Source: DYRB01 sp963845265
GTDB lineage: Bacteria > Pseudomonadota > Gammaproteobacteria > Chromatiales > Chromatiaceae
Assembly (NCBI GenBank): GCA_963845265.1
Contig: CAWJRN010000017.1
Coordinates: forward strand, 32,547-96,546
Reading direction: 5' to 3'
DNA: 64,000 nt
The position numbers and the translations under genes were made by a program. Shown piece after piece: positions 19,032 to 29,600 of the stretch. The notes under the pieces were generated by a model. The model searched no databases, was not told the origin of the DNA, and was given only the letters and a program-made list of their open reading frames with translations. Positions within the stretch are counted from its first letter, which is position 1, and every line of letters begins with the position of its first letter.

Positions 19032-19717
19032 GCCAGGGCCTCCAGGTGACCGGCCGTCATGCCCAGACGGCGGTCGCAGCGGGCCGCCAGGCGCGGGTCG
19101 TGGGTGACCAGGACCAGGGCCGCGCCAGCGGCGTTGCGCAGGTCCAGGAGCAGATCGATGATCTGCTCCCCGGTCTCCTGATCCAGGTTACCGGTGGGCT
19201 CGTCGGCGAACAGGATCTGCGGGCTCGGGGCAAAGGCGCGGGCGATGGCCACCCGTTGCTGCTCGCCGCCGGAGAGCTGGCTCGGGTAGTGTCCGGCCCG
19301 CTCGGTCAATCCGACCCGCCTCAATGCCGCCTCTGCGACAGGCCCTGGTCGCGCTCCGCCCCCCAGCTCCAGGGGCAGGAGGACATTCTCCAGGGCCGTG
19401 AGAGTCGGCAGGAGCTGGAAATCCTGAAACACAAAACCGACACGGCCATTGCGCAGGGCGGCACGACCATCCTCGTCGAGCCCGGTCAGGGACTCGCCGC
19501 ACAGGTGGACCTCGCCCGTGGTCGGTCGGTCCAGCCCGGCGAGGAGTCCGAGCAGGGTGGACTTGCCGGAACCGGAGGCACCGAGGATCGCCACAGCCTC
19601 CCCCGCCTTCACCTGAAGGTCGAGGGCGTGCAAAATGGTCAGTCGCCCCCCGGGGCCCGTGACCTCTTTGCCCAGGCCCCTGGCCCGGGCGACATCTGCG
19701 ATGGAGTCTGTGGACAT
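19028..19717 (-). CDS. ybbA: ABC transporter ATP-binding protein, YbbA/LolD-like
   Basis: A 229-residue ABC ATPase that drives the adjacent FtsX-like permease. It has Walker A GASGSGKST (46-54), the Q-loop in VFQDFQLLPTLTALENV, the signature LSGGEQQR, Walker B ILFADEPTGNLD and the switch His in VTHD. The ATG at 19717 is preceded by AGGAG eleven bases upstream. This start codon overlaps the tesA start codon on the other strand, so each gene's ribosome site lies inside the other gene's coding sequence. Confidence 0.94.
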   Translation of the reverse strand: MSTDSIADVARARGLGKEVTGPGGRLTILHALDLQVKAGEAVAILGASGSGKSTLLGLLAGLDRPTTGEVHLCGESLTGLDEDGRAALRNGRVGFVFQDFQLLPTLTALENVLLPLELGGGARPGPVAEAALRRVGLTERAGHYPSQLSGGEQQRVAIARAFAPSPQILFADEPTGNLDQETGEQIIDLLLDLRNAAGAALVLVTHDPRLAARCDRRLGMTAGHLEALA

Positions 19718-20327
19718 GCTGAGGATGCTCCTGTTTGCCGGCACACTGTTGGTCGTCGGCGGCGCCTTCGCCGGGCCGCCGACCATCCTGGTGCTGGGCG
19801 ATAGCCTGAGTGCCGCCTATGGGCTGCGCACCGACGAGGGCTGGGTAGCCCTGCTGGAGCGGCGCCTTGTCCAGGCTGGGCTCGACTATCGGGTGGTGAA
19901 CGCCAGCATTTCGGGGGACACGACCGGGGGCGGGCTGACCCGTCTGCCCCAGGCCCTGGAACGTCATCGGCCTAGCCTGGTCGTCATCGAACTGGGCGCC
20001 AACGACGGTCTGCGTGGTCTGCCGTTCCGAGAGATCGAGGCCAATCTGACCGCCCTGATTGGCCTCGCCCGCGCTGCCGGGGCCCAGGTCCTGCTGGTGG
20101 GGGTCCGACTACCGCCAAACTACGGTGCGGCCTACACCGAGGGCTTTCAAGCAAGCTTGCGGAAGGTCGCCGAGGCCGAGGCCGTGCCCTTGGCGCCCGA
20201 TCTGTTGGCCGGAGTCGCCGAGGACCGGCAACTCATGCAGGCCGATGGCCTGCACCCCAAGGCTGAGGCCCAATCGATGCTGCTGGCCAATGTCTGGCCA
20301 GAGATCGAACCCCTGCTGTCCCACTGA
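19716..20327 (+). CDS. tesA: Arylesterase / acyl-CoA thioesterase I (SGNH hydrolase)
   Basis: A 203-residue GDSL-family lipase/thioesterase exported to the periplasm. The ATG at 19716 follows a GGAG site nine bases away and opens a signal peptide ending near AFAG. The SGNH blocks are complete: GDSLSAAYG (Ser30), Gly in SISGDTTGGG, Asn in ELGANDGLRG, and DGLHPKAE with the catalytic Asp and His. It hydrolyses long-chain acyl thioesters and aryl esters. It diverges from ybbA-ybbP as in E. coli, here with start codons overlapping by two bases; an alternative ATG at 19725 has its GAGG too close to be useful. Confidence 0.93.
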   Translation: MLRMLLFAGTLLVVGGAFAGPPTILVLGDSLSAAYGLRTDEGWVALLERRLVQAGLDYRVVNASISGDTTGGGLTRLPQALERHRPSLVVIELGANDGLRGLPFREIEANLTALIGLARAAGAQVLLVGVRLPPNYGAAYTEGFQASLRKVAEAEAVPLAPDLLAGVAEDRQLMQADGLHPKAEAQSMLLANVWPEIEPLLSH

Positions 20328-20529
20328 GGTTCACCTGACAAAAGCGTTAATATTCCCCCCGAAGGGCAGTGGCGCGAGACAGGGCGACAGCGACCAAATC
20401 AGACGACGCCGGCAAGTGGCGGGGACCAATTTGGCTCAGCGGGATATCCACCCAGCCAAGGGACGCCCTGCCGCACAAGCAGTCTGCGGCAGACGGGCAG
20501 CCGAGCAGCATTACCAGCGGAGACGGATC

Positions 20530-21658
20530 ATGTATCGCATCACCATCGTGGGCTCAGGCTTCGCCGCCCTAACCGCTGTGCAGCGGGTAAACAAAACGAG
20601 CCCCCACAGCCAGATTACCGTGGTCAGCCCGAGGGCGGAGTTTGTCTACTACCCGGGTCTGATCTGGGTCCCATCCGGTCTGCGCAGCGGCGAGGACCTG
20701 CGGTTCTCTCTGAAGCACTTCTTCCGCCGTATGGGAGTCACCCACCTGGCTGGCGAAGCGACCGGGCTTCGGGAGGGCGGGCGTATCCTCGACACCACGG
20801 CGGGCGAGGTCGTCAACGACGGCTTGATCATCGCCAGTGGCGGACGCTTCCTCAAGAAGCTGCCGGGGATCGAACACGCCCTGACCCCCTGCGAAGGCGT
20901 CGCCGCGGCGCAACAGATACGCGACCGCCTGCGTGCGCTGGAAGGCGGCGCCATCGCCATGGGCTTCGCCGGTAATCCCCAGGAGCCCAGCGCCATGCGC
21001 GGCGGGCCCATCTTCGAGTTCTTATTCGGCATTGACACCCAGTTGCGCAAGGAGGGTCGGCGCGAGCGGTTTGATATCACCTTCTTCTCCCCCGCAGAGA
21101 AACCGGGCAACCGCCTCGGCCCCAAGGCCGTGGATGGCCTGCTGAACGAGATGCGCAAGCGCGACATCCGCACCCACCTGGGGCACAAGCTCAAGGGTTT
21201 CAGCGACACGCAAGGTCATGACGGAGGGAGGGGAGTTCCCCGCCGACCTCATCATCTTCATGCCTGGCATGACGGGCAACACCTGGTTCGACAACACCGA
21301 TCTACCGCGCTCCCCGGGCGGACTGGTCGCTGCCGATGGGCACTGCAAGGTCTCGGGCTTCGAGCATGTCTACGTGGCTGGCGACTCGGGCAGCTACCCG
21401 GGGCCGGACTGGATGCCCAAGCAGGCGCACATGGCCGACCTCCAGGCGCGGGCGGCGGTCTGCAACCTTCTGGCCGAGCTACAGGGACGGGCGCCGACCA
21501 AGACCTTCAAGCCCGAGTTGGTGTGCATCGTCGACACCAACGACCGCGGCATGCTGGTGGCCCGCACCGAGAAGCGCAGCCTGGTCCTGCCGGCCTGCCG
21601 GATCTTCCACTGGATGAAGCGCGGTTTCGAGTGGTGGTATCTGCGCCAGTACCGCTAG
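20530..21658 (+). CDS. Sulfide:quinone oxidoreductase-like FAD flavoprotein (one-base frameshift)
   Basis: An FAD oxidoreductase of the SQR/flavocytochrome-c/NDH-2 group. The ATG at 20530 follows GGAG. The N-terminal nucleotide-binding fold reads MYRITIVGSGFAALTAVQRV, and EFVYYPGLIWVPSG and HVYVAGDSGSYPGPDW fit SQR-type enzymes that pass electrons from sulfide to quinone at the membrane. The frame breaks near 21211. Removing one base joins GHKLKGFSDT to KVMTEGGEFPADLIIFMPG and gives 376 residues. The usual redox Cys before the GPxxEF motif is replaced (SAMRGGPIFEFLFG), so the substrate may differ from sulfide. The C-terminus is rich in aromatic and basic residues (WMKRGFEWWYLRQYR), suited to membrane association. 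Confidence 0.78.
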
Positions 21659-21800
21659 CCGGCGATGCTTCGCGCCGTTCAAGCACATCGGCACGAACTC
21701 TTCGATGACCAGGTGGGCGACCCGAGCCTCCAGCGACCCTGCGCCAGACCCGGGGAGACAGCGATTGCGGTCGCGCCGGTCGGGCAGGCGCACGCGGGGC

Positions 21801-22707
21801 CTATCCCTTGCCCCTGGTACGTGTGCTGCCGCCAGCGGCGCGCTTCTCGGCAAAATCGATGATCATTCCTGCCACGTCCTTGCCGGTCGCACCCTCGATT
21901 CCTTCCAAGCCTGGCGACGAGTTCACCTCCATGACCACTGGACCATGGTTGGAGCGCAGCAGGTCCACACCAGCCACGTTCAGCCCCATGGTTTGGGCAG
22001 CGCGCACGGCGGTTGAGCGCTCCTCCGGCGTAATACGGACGACGGCGGCCGACCCCCCGCGGTGCAGGTTGGAGCGAAATTCGCCCTCTTTGGCCTGACG
22101 TTTCATGGTCGCTACGACCTTGTCGCCGATCACGAAGCAGCGCAGATCCGCGCCGCCGGCCTCCTTGATGTACTCCTGAACCAGGATGTTGGCATGGACC
22201 CCCATGAATGCCTCGATGACGCTCTCAGCGGCCTGATGCGTCTCGGCGAGCACGACACCGATCCCTTGGGTGCCTTCCAGGAGCTTGACCACCAGGGGTG
22301 CACCGCCGACCATCTTGATCAGGTCCTGAACATCGTCCGGCTTATTCGCGTACCCGGTCACTGGCAACCCGATGCCCTTGCGTGAAAGCAACTGCAGCGA
22401 GCGCAGCTTGTCCCTGGCGCGGGTGATGGCGACCGACTCGTTGAGCGGAACGACGCCCATCATCTCGAACTGCCGCAGGACAGCGGCGCCATAGAAGGTG
22501 ACCGAGGCGCCGATACGGGGGATGACCGCATCGAATTGTCCCAGCTTCTCGCCTTTGTAGTGAATTTCCGGCCTGCTTGGAGGTGATGTTCATGTAACAG
22601 CGCAAGACGTCGAGCACAATCACCTCATGATCACGCGCTTTTGCCGCCTCCACCAAACGGCGGGTGGAATAGAGCTTGGGATTTCTTGACAGAATGGCGA
22701 TTTTCAT
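21801..22707 (-). CDS. rimK: RimK-type ATP-grasp ligase (one-base frameshift)
   Basis: RimK adds glutamate residues to the C-terminus of ribosomal protein S6 and can make poly-glutamate. The ATG at 22707 has GAGGAG upstream and gives MKIAILSRNPKLYSTRRLVEAA. The ATP-grasp core is well kept: VVKLLEGTQGIGVVLAET, ILVQEYIKEAGGADLRCFVIGD, AKEGEFRSNLHRGG and VVMEVNSSPGLEGIEGATG. The frame is broken at a TT pair near 22577 (AA on the coding strand). Dropping one base restores SSRPEIHYKGEKLGQFDAVIP and a 301-residue protein close to the usual 300. The gene is convergent with the SQR-like gene. Confidence 0.92.
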
Positions 22708-22973
22708 TGATCACTCCTCAGTGGAAATGTGTCCTGTGTGCTGATCGGCATCGACGCTTCGCAAGCCGCCAGAGGGCGGGCATCGGGCGCGACAAGAACG
22801 CGAGCCGCCAGCTTGCTTCGTTTGGCTAGCGCTCGACAGGATACCGTGACCCCGCCCCGGAGTCCGATTTGGTCCCCTCATCTCGGGCTCGGGCCCTGCT
22901 GATGGGCCGACGTTTTTTTGGTGGGCGGGGTGCTGGCGTCGGTCATGGTTCCGGCCGGTAGGGGGACAAGCCA

Positions 22974-23010
22974 AGCGCAGTCCACCGTTTAACCCCTCGT
23001 GGACTGCGCT
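22974..23010. repeat. Perfect 12-bp inverted repeat (possible terminator hairpin)
   Basis: AGCGCAGTCCAC (22974-22985) pairs perfectly with GTGGACTGCGCT (22999-23010) around a 13-base loop. It begins nine bases beyond the aas stop codon on the minus strand. There is no strong T run, so if it terminates aas transcription it may be an inefficient or Rho-assisted stop. The rest of the 311-base gap between rimK and aas shows no coding sequence. Confidence 0.6.
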
Positions 23011-23018
23011 GAGCTGGG

Positions 23019-26000
23019 TCAGTCATCCTCCGCCTGCGTAGCGCCCTGATCAGCAGCCTGACTCCAAGCCTCCGCCAGGGCCCGCACCTGGACGTAATCG
23101 ACCTTACCCGTGCCCAGCACCGGGACCTCCTTCACCTCGACCAGGGCCCTGGGGATCGAGATCTCGGCGATGCCCTCGGCGCGGGCAAAGGCGACCAATT
23201 CCTCGCGCTTGGCCCCCGGGTGTGCGGTGATCAGCACCAGTTGCTCGCCCTTCTTGGGGTCAGGCAGGGTCGTCACCGCATGGGCCTCCTCGGGCCAGAG
23301 GCGGGCGACCCAGGCCTCTACCGCGGCCAAGGAGATCATCTCCCCGCCGACCTTGGCGAAGCGTTTGACCCGCCCCTGGATGGTGACGTAGCCCTCGGCA
23401 TCCAGGGAGACGATATCGCCGGTGTCGTACCAGCCGCCCTCCGGTGGCTGTAGCTCACCGGGTCGGTCGGCCTTGAGGTAGCCGGCCATGATGTTGGGCC
23501 CGCTGACCATCAGGCGCCCGCCGGCCTCGATCCCCGGCACCGGCTCCAGGCGCCAGTCGATCCCCGGCATCAGCCTACCGACGGTACCGGCCTTGCACTG
23601 CATGGGGGAGTTCATGGCGAGCACCGGGGCCGTCTCGGTGGCCCCGTAGCCCTCCATCAGGCGAACCCCGTAGCGCTCGCTATAGATGCGCCGGGTCTCC
23701 TCTTTGACCCGCTCCGCCCCGGTGCAGACGATGCGCAGGCTGTAGAAGTCATAGGGGTGGGCGAAACGGGCATAACCCGCCAGGAAGGTATCGGTACCGA
23801 ACAGGATGGTGGCGTTGGTCCCGTAGACCATCTCCGGGACGATCCGATAGTGCAGGGGTGACGGATACAGGAAGACCTTGAGCCCGAACAGGATGGGCAG
23901 CAGGGTCCCGGTGGAGAGCCCGAAGGAGTGGAACAGTGGCAGGGCGTTGAAGACGATATCGGAGGGTCCGAAGTCGATGCGCGATGCCACCTGGAAGCGA
24001 TTGGCCTGGATGTTCTCGTGGCTCAGAACCACACCCTTGGGCGCCCCCTCGGTCCCGGAGGTGAAGAGCACCACGGCGGCCCCCTGCGGGTCGCGGCGCC
24101 GACAGGCGAGCCAATAGGTGAGCTGGGGGAAGGTCCCACCGAGCATCCCCACCAGCTTGTCCAGGGGGGACATGGCGCCCCGCAGGTCTTCCAGGTAGTA
24201 GCACCTTGACCCCGACCCCCTCGATGGCCGCGATCAGCCCATCGAGCTTGCCCATCTCCACGAAGCGCCGCGAGGTCAGCAGGTTACGTGCCTGAGCCGT
24301 GCGACACGCGAGGGCCGCGTTGGCCGCACCGGTGGAAAAGTTGAGCATGGCCGGGACACGCCCATAGGCGTGCAGGGCGAAGAAGGTCACCCCGGCCCCC
24401 AGCACATTGGGCAGCAGGACGGCGACCCGCTCCCCGGGTTCGGTGATCAGGGCGATGCGCCGGCCCAGTGCAAAGGCCCCGATCATGAGGCGGCGGTAGG
24501 ACAGCGGCTTGAACTCCACGTCCTCCAGCACCAGGTGCCCGGCCCCATGGGTTTGGCGGGCGTCGATGAGAGACTGGAACAGGGTGCGCTCCCGGTCGCT
24601 GCTGGCGAACATCATGTCCGTCATCAGGTCGTAGAGGCGGTCGGAGACGTATTGGCGCCGCCGCCGCCCGGCCAGACCCTCGGGGACCTCGAAGCGCCGC
24701 GGCGGCAGGAAGTGCACCGAGATCTTCGGGAACCAGCGGGTGCGGACCTTGCCCTTGAGCCGCGAGAAGGGGGTGTACTGGGCCCCCTCCAGGCGCACCG
24801 GCAGGATCATGGCCTGGGCCTTGTCGGCCACGAGTCCGGGGCCCTCGTAGATCTTCATCAGGGCCCCGGTGACCGTGATGCGCCCCTCCGGGAAGATGAC
24901 CACCTTCTCGCCGCGCTTGACGTTGGCCACCAGGGCGCGGATGGCCAGCGGGTTGGTCGGGTCCATGGGGTAGGTCTTGGCCAGGGACAGGAAGAACTTG
25001 ATCAACCGGTGCTTGGCCATGTGGGTGTCGATGGCGAAGGTCAGGGTGTCCGGCACATAGGCGGCGATGAGCACGGCGTCGAGGAAGGACAGGTGATTGG
25101 AGACGATCAGCACCCGGTCGCCCGCCTCACGCACATGCTTGAGTCCGGTCACCTCCACACGGAACAGCAGGTCCAGCAGCCAGGCGATCAGGGACTTGAC
25201 CAGGGCGCCCGGGAGCAGGCGCATCACGTAGACCGCCACCACCGCATTGATCAGGGCGACCAACAGGAAGACCTGAGGGATGGTCGCCCCGTCGGCCAGC
25301 GCCAGGGCACTCAGCGCGGCGGCGGCGACCATGAACAGGGCGTTGACCACATTGTTCGCGGCGATATTGCGCGCCCGGTGGGCGGGCGGGCTATGGTGCT
25401 GGAGCATGGCCTGGAGCGGGACGATGAACAGCCCCCCGGAGACCGCCAACAGCACCAGGTCCGCGAGCAGGCGCCAGGACCCGGGCTGGGCTAGGAAGGC
25501 CTTGACCCCCATCAGCTCCGCTCCCACCGGGGCGAGGCCACGGGTGGACAGCCACAGGTCCCCGGCAAAGATGGTGATACCGATGGACCCCAGGGTCACA
25601 TAGGTGGCGTGGACCTCGCCCTTGAGCAGGCGGTTACACAGCAGGGCGCCGGAGGCGATGCCGATGGAGAAGGCGATGAGCAACAGGGTCACCACGCCCT
25701 CGTCCGCCCCGATCAGATCCTTGGCGAGGGTCGGGAAGAGGGACAGGAGGGTGGACCCCACCGCCCAGAACCAGGAGATGCCCAGGATGCACAGGAAGAT
25801 GACCCGGCTCTCCCCGGCCACACGCAGGATGCGCCAGGTCTCGGTGAAGGGGTTGTAGCCAACGACCAGCCCCGGGGTGGCAGGCGCTGTGGCGGGGATA
25901 TAGCGACTGGCCCACCAGCCCGCGATCGCCACCAGGACCACCAGGGTCGAGACCAGTGCGGTACCGCCAGCCCCCAGAATGGCCAGCCCCCCGATCAGGG

Positions 26001-26484
26001 TGCCGCCCAGGATGGCCAGGAAGGTGCTCGTCTCGATGAGGGCATTGCCCGCCACCAACTCGTCGTCCGGCAGGTGATCCGGCAGGATGCCGAACTTGAT
26101 GGGCCCGAAGAAGGCCGACTGGGTCCCCATGAGGAACAGCACGACCATCAACAGCCCCACGCTGCCGAGCCAGAAGCCCAAGCCCGCCGCCAGCATGATG
26201 ACGATCTCCGCCAGTTTGATATAGCGGGTCAGCATGGCCTTGTCGTACTTGTCCGCGAGCTGTCCGGCGGTGGCGGAGAAGATGAAGAACGGCAGGATCA
26301 GGATGCCCCCGGCCAGCACCACCAGGACCCGGGCGTCCATCCCGGAGTTCGCCGCCAAGACATAGGTGATAAGGATCACCAGGGCGTTCTTGAACAGGTT
26401 GTCGTTGAAGGCCCCAAGGAACTGGGTCACCAACAAGGGCAGGAAGCGGCGGGCGCCCAACAGGGCGAACTGACTGCGGTGCAT
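23019..26484 (-). CDS. aas: LplT-PlsC-acyl-ACP synthetase fusion (Aas-type phospholipid recycling enzyme; one-base frameshift)
   Basis: A single gene combining a lysophospholipid flippase, an acyltransferase and an acyl-ACP synthetase (about 1,154 residues when repaired). Residues 1-400 are an MFS-type transporter like LplT (QFLGAFNDNLFKNALV, FFGPIKFGILPDHL). Residues 430-630 are a PlsC domain with VSNHLSFLDAVLIA and FPEGRITVTG. The rest is an AMP-binding domain with LFTSGTEGAPKGVVLSHEN and WYDTGDIVSLDAEGYV. Together they would import lyso-phosphatidylethanolamine and re-acylate it. The frame breaks near 24201; removing one base restores VKVYYLEDLRGAMSPLDK across the junction. In E. coli the transporter and enzyme are separate genes (lplT, aas). 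Confidence 0.9.
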
Positions 26485-26611
26485 GGAGCTCCTCCGCCGC
26501 TTCGGATTGATAGGGTGTTGAACGCGGCAGGGCGGAGCATACGTGACCGGGGCTTGGGTGACGACTCCCGCGCAACCCGAGCCTGCTTAGGGTTACGGCT
26601 GGAGCACCCAG

Positions 26612-29600
26612 CTACCCCAAAACCACCTCGATCTGGTAGTCCCCACCGCCTTCGGGCAGGGTCACTCGGGCCATGCCGTCCATCACCTCGACCGGTCGCC
26701 CGTCCAGGCTCGCGGCGACCACATGACTGCCGGTCTGGGGGCTGTCCACCCGGATGTGGACCCGGGTGACACCGTCGGGCAACCGGTAGTCCAGGGCATA
26801 GCCCGGCCACTCCGCCGGGATGCAGGGGCGAATCTCCAGGGTGCGGCCGTCCACCACCCCGAGGCCGAGGATCGACTCGATGGCGGCGCGGTACATCCAG
26901 CCGGCCGAGCCGGTGTACCAGCTCCAACCACCGCGCCCGACGTGGGGCGCCTCACCGTAGATGTCGGCGGCCACTGCATAGGGTTCAAGCTTGTACGTCT
27001 GTAGCCGATCCGGATGGGTGGCGTGGCTGACGGGGCTGAGCATCTCCAGCAGGCGGGCGGCGCGCCCCTGACGACCCAGACCGGCGAGGGCCTGCACGGC
27101 CCAACAGGCTGCATGGGTGTACTGGCCGCCGTTCTCGCGGACACCGGCGACATAGCCCTTGATGTAGCCTGGGTCCTGGGGGGTATCGACGAAGGGCGGG
27201 GTGAGCAGGCGCAGGATGCCCGCTGGCTCGTCCAGCAGTTGGGCCTCCAAGGCGTCCATCGCCTGCTCGGCGCGCGCCCTGGGTACGGCCCCGGAGAGCA
27301 CGGACCAGGACTGGGCCAGGGCGTCGATGCGGCACTCCGCATCTGTGTCACAGCCCAGGGGTGTACCGTCGTCGTAGTAGGCGCGGCGGTACCAGGCCCC
27401 ATCCCAGCCGGCCTCCTCCAGTGCGACGGCCAACCCTTGGCGATAAGTGGCATAGCGCCCGGCCCGGTCCTTGTCGTCGCGTCCCTGCATCAGGGGCAGG
27501 AAGTCCCCCAGGATGCGGTAGAGAAAGAACCCCATCCAGACGCTCTCGCCCCTGCCCCTGCGTCCGACCCGGTTCATGCCGTCGTTCCAATCCCCGGTGC
27601 CCATGAGCGGCAGGCCGTGCTCGCCCCGGGTCAGGGAGTGGTCAAGGGCGCGGCAGCAGTGCTCGTAAAGGTCCGCGGACTCTCCGCTGGGCTCCGGAGT
27701 CAGGTAGTTCTCGTCCTCCCCGCGGGTGAGCGGCGGGGCCTTGAGGAAGGGCGCCTGCTCGGCCAGCACGGCATGATCGCCGGTCACGCGGATATAGTGG
27801 GCTGCGACGAAGGGCAGCCACAGCAGGTCATCGGCGAAGCGGGTGCGCAGGCCCTTCTCCATGGGGGCCGGGTGCCACCAATGCAGCACGTCCCCCTCGG
27901 CGAACTGGTGGGCGGCGTGAACCAGGAGCTGGGCCCGGGTCAGATCCGGGCGCAGATAGACCAGGGCGGCGGCGTCCTGGAGCTGGTCGCGAAAACCGAA
28001 GGCCCCTCCAGACTGGTAAAAGGCGCTGCGGGCCCAGATGCGGCAGCCCAGGTTCTGGTAGGGCAGCCAGGCGTTGACCATAAGGTCGATGGCAGGAGAT
28101 GGGGTCTGGACCTGGATACCCGAGACCAGCCCGGACCAGAATGCCTTGGCCCCGTCCAGGGCTGCGGCCACGGCCCCCGGCGCCCGGTAACGACCCACCA
28201 GGGCCTGAATCTCGGCCGCGTCCATGCCCTCCCCGAGCAGGAAGGCGCAGGAGAGGGTCTGGCCCGGGGCCAGGGTGACCTGAACCGACTGGGCGAAACA
28301 GGGTTCGAGTCCGGCCCCGCTCGCCCCGTTGAGGTGTACCTGGGGCTGCACGCCCAGTGGGTTCGAGGGGTCCCCGTGGCGCCCGAGGAAGGCCGCCCGG
28401 TCGCAGGTGAAGCCGCATGCCTCAGCCTCGGCGCCATCGATGACGATACAGGCGAAGGCGACACCCCCGGCGAAGTCCCCGGCCTGGGAGTTGGTGGCGG
28501 TGAGCAGATCGAGGGTTGGGTCATGGGCGGTCACCACCGGGCTGGGCGAGACCGTCTGACTGCCCAAGACCAGGCGCTGGTATGAGAACAAGGACAGGGT
28601 CCGCGGCTGGGCCCCGCGATGGGTCAGCCGCAGGGACAGGATGCGCAGTGGGTCCTCGCGCGGGACGAAGAGGGTCGCCGCCGTGGCTAGGCCGGCGTGC
28701 TCGCAGGTATAGACGGAATACCCCAGGCCGTGACGGCACTCATAGGCGGCGTGTGCCGGCATGGGGCCGGGGAGGGGTGACCAGGCCGCCTGGGTCGCCT
28801 CGTCGCGGATATAGAAGGCCTCGCAATGGGGGTCGCTCACCGGATCGTTCTGCCAGGGGGTCAAGCGATTGGCCTGGCTGTTGCGCGCCCAGGTGTTGCC
28901 CGCACCGGTCTCGCTCGCCAGCACACCGCAGCGTTCGTTGGCGATGACGTTGGTCCAGGGCAGGGGCGGACGGCGCAGGGCCTGGCCTTGCCAGGGCAGA
29001 CGCACCACGTACTCGCGCCCGTCCAGGGTGAAACCACCATAGCCGTTGCACAGTTGCAGCCCGGCGCGACAGTCTCCGGGTGGCGCATCCCCGGAGGGGG
29101 CCCTGGGCACCCCGACCACCCCACCCGGGGCCGGGCGACGTGGCGCCACGGGGTTGAGCGCACGGGCTTCGTCCACGAGTGCCAGGGCACCCGCTCGGGT
29201 CATGGCCGCGCCAGTGAGAAAGCTCAACTCCGCCGTCCCGCCGGGCCCTAGGTGGAGCACGGTGCGCAGGACCAGGCAGGGGTCCAGGGTGTTGCCAACG
29301 CTCCCCGAGAGGGGGTCGGCGCAGATCAGGGCCGCCGGCCGGGCAGGGGTACGGCCGCGACCCAGGAAGCGCATGCGGTCGGTCTCCCACTCGCTCGCCT
29401 GTGCCCCCACCAGGGCATGCACCAGCCAGGGCCAGGCCTCGTACTCCGCGCGCGGGCGACGGCGGGCTAGCAGGGCCTCATGGTCGGCGGCCCGCTCTGT
29501 CTGGACGAACAGCTTGGCGAAGGCCGGGTGTGCGGCATCGGCCCCGGCGTGGAACAGGACCGCCTCCAGGTAGCTGGTTACCTCGATGCGCCGCTCCGCT

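Noticed and set aside
24370..26769. Two long plus-strand frames rich in Gln, His and Gly opposite the aas fusion
   Set aside because: Antisense shadows of the membrane protein gene; no domain and unnatural composition.
27014..28585. 523-residue plus-strand frame opposite the GH94 gene
   Set aside because: Antisense shadow; the GH94 motifs on the other strand are unambiguous.
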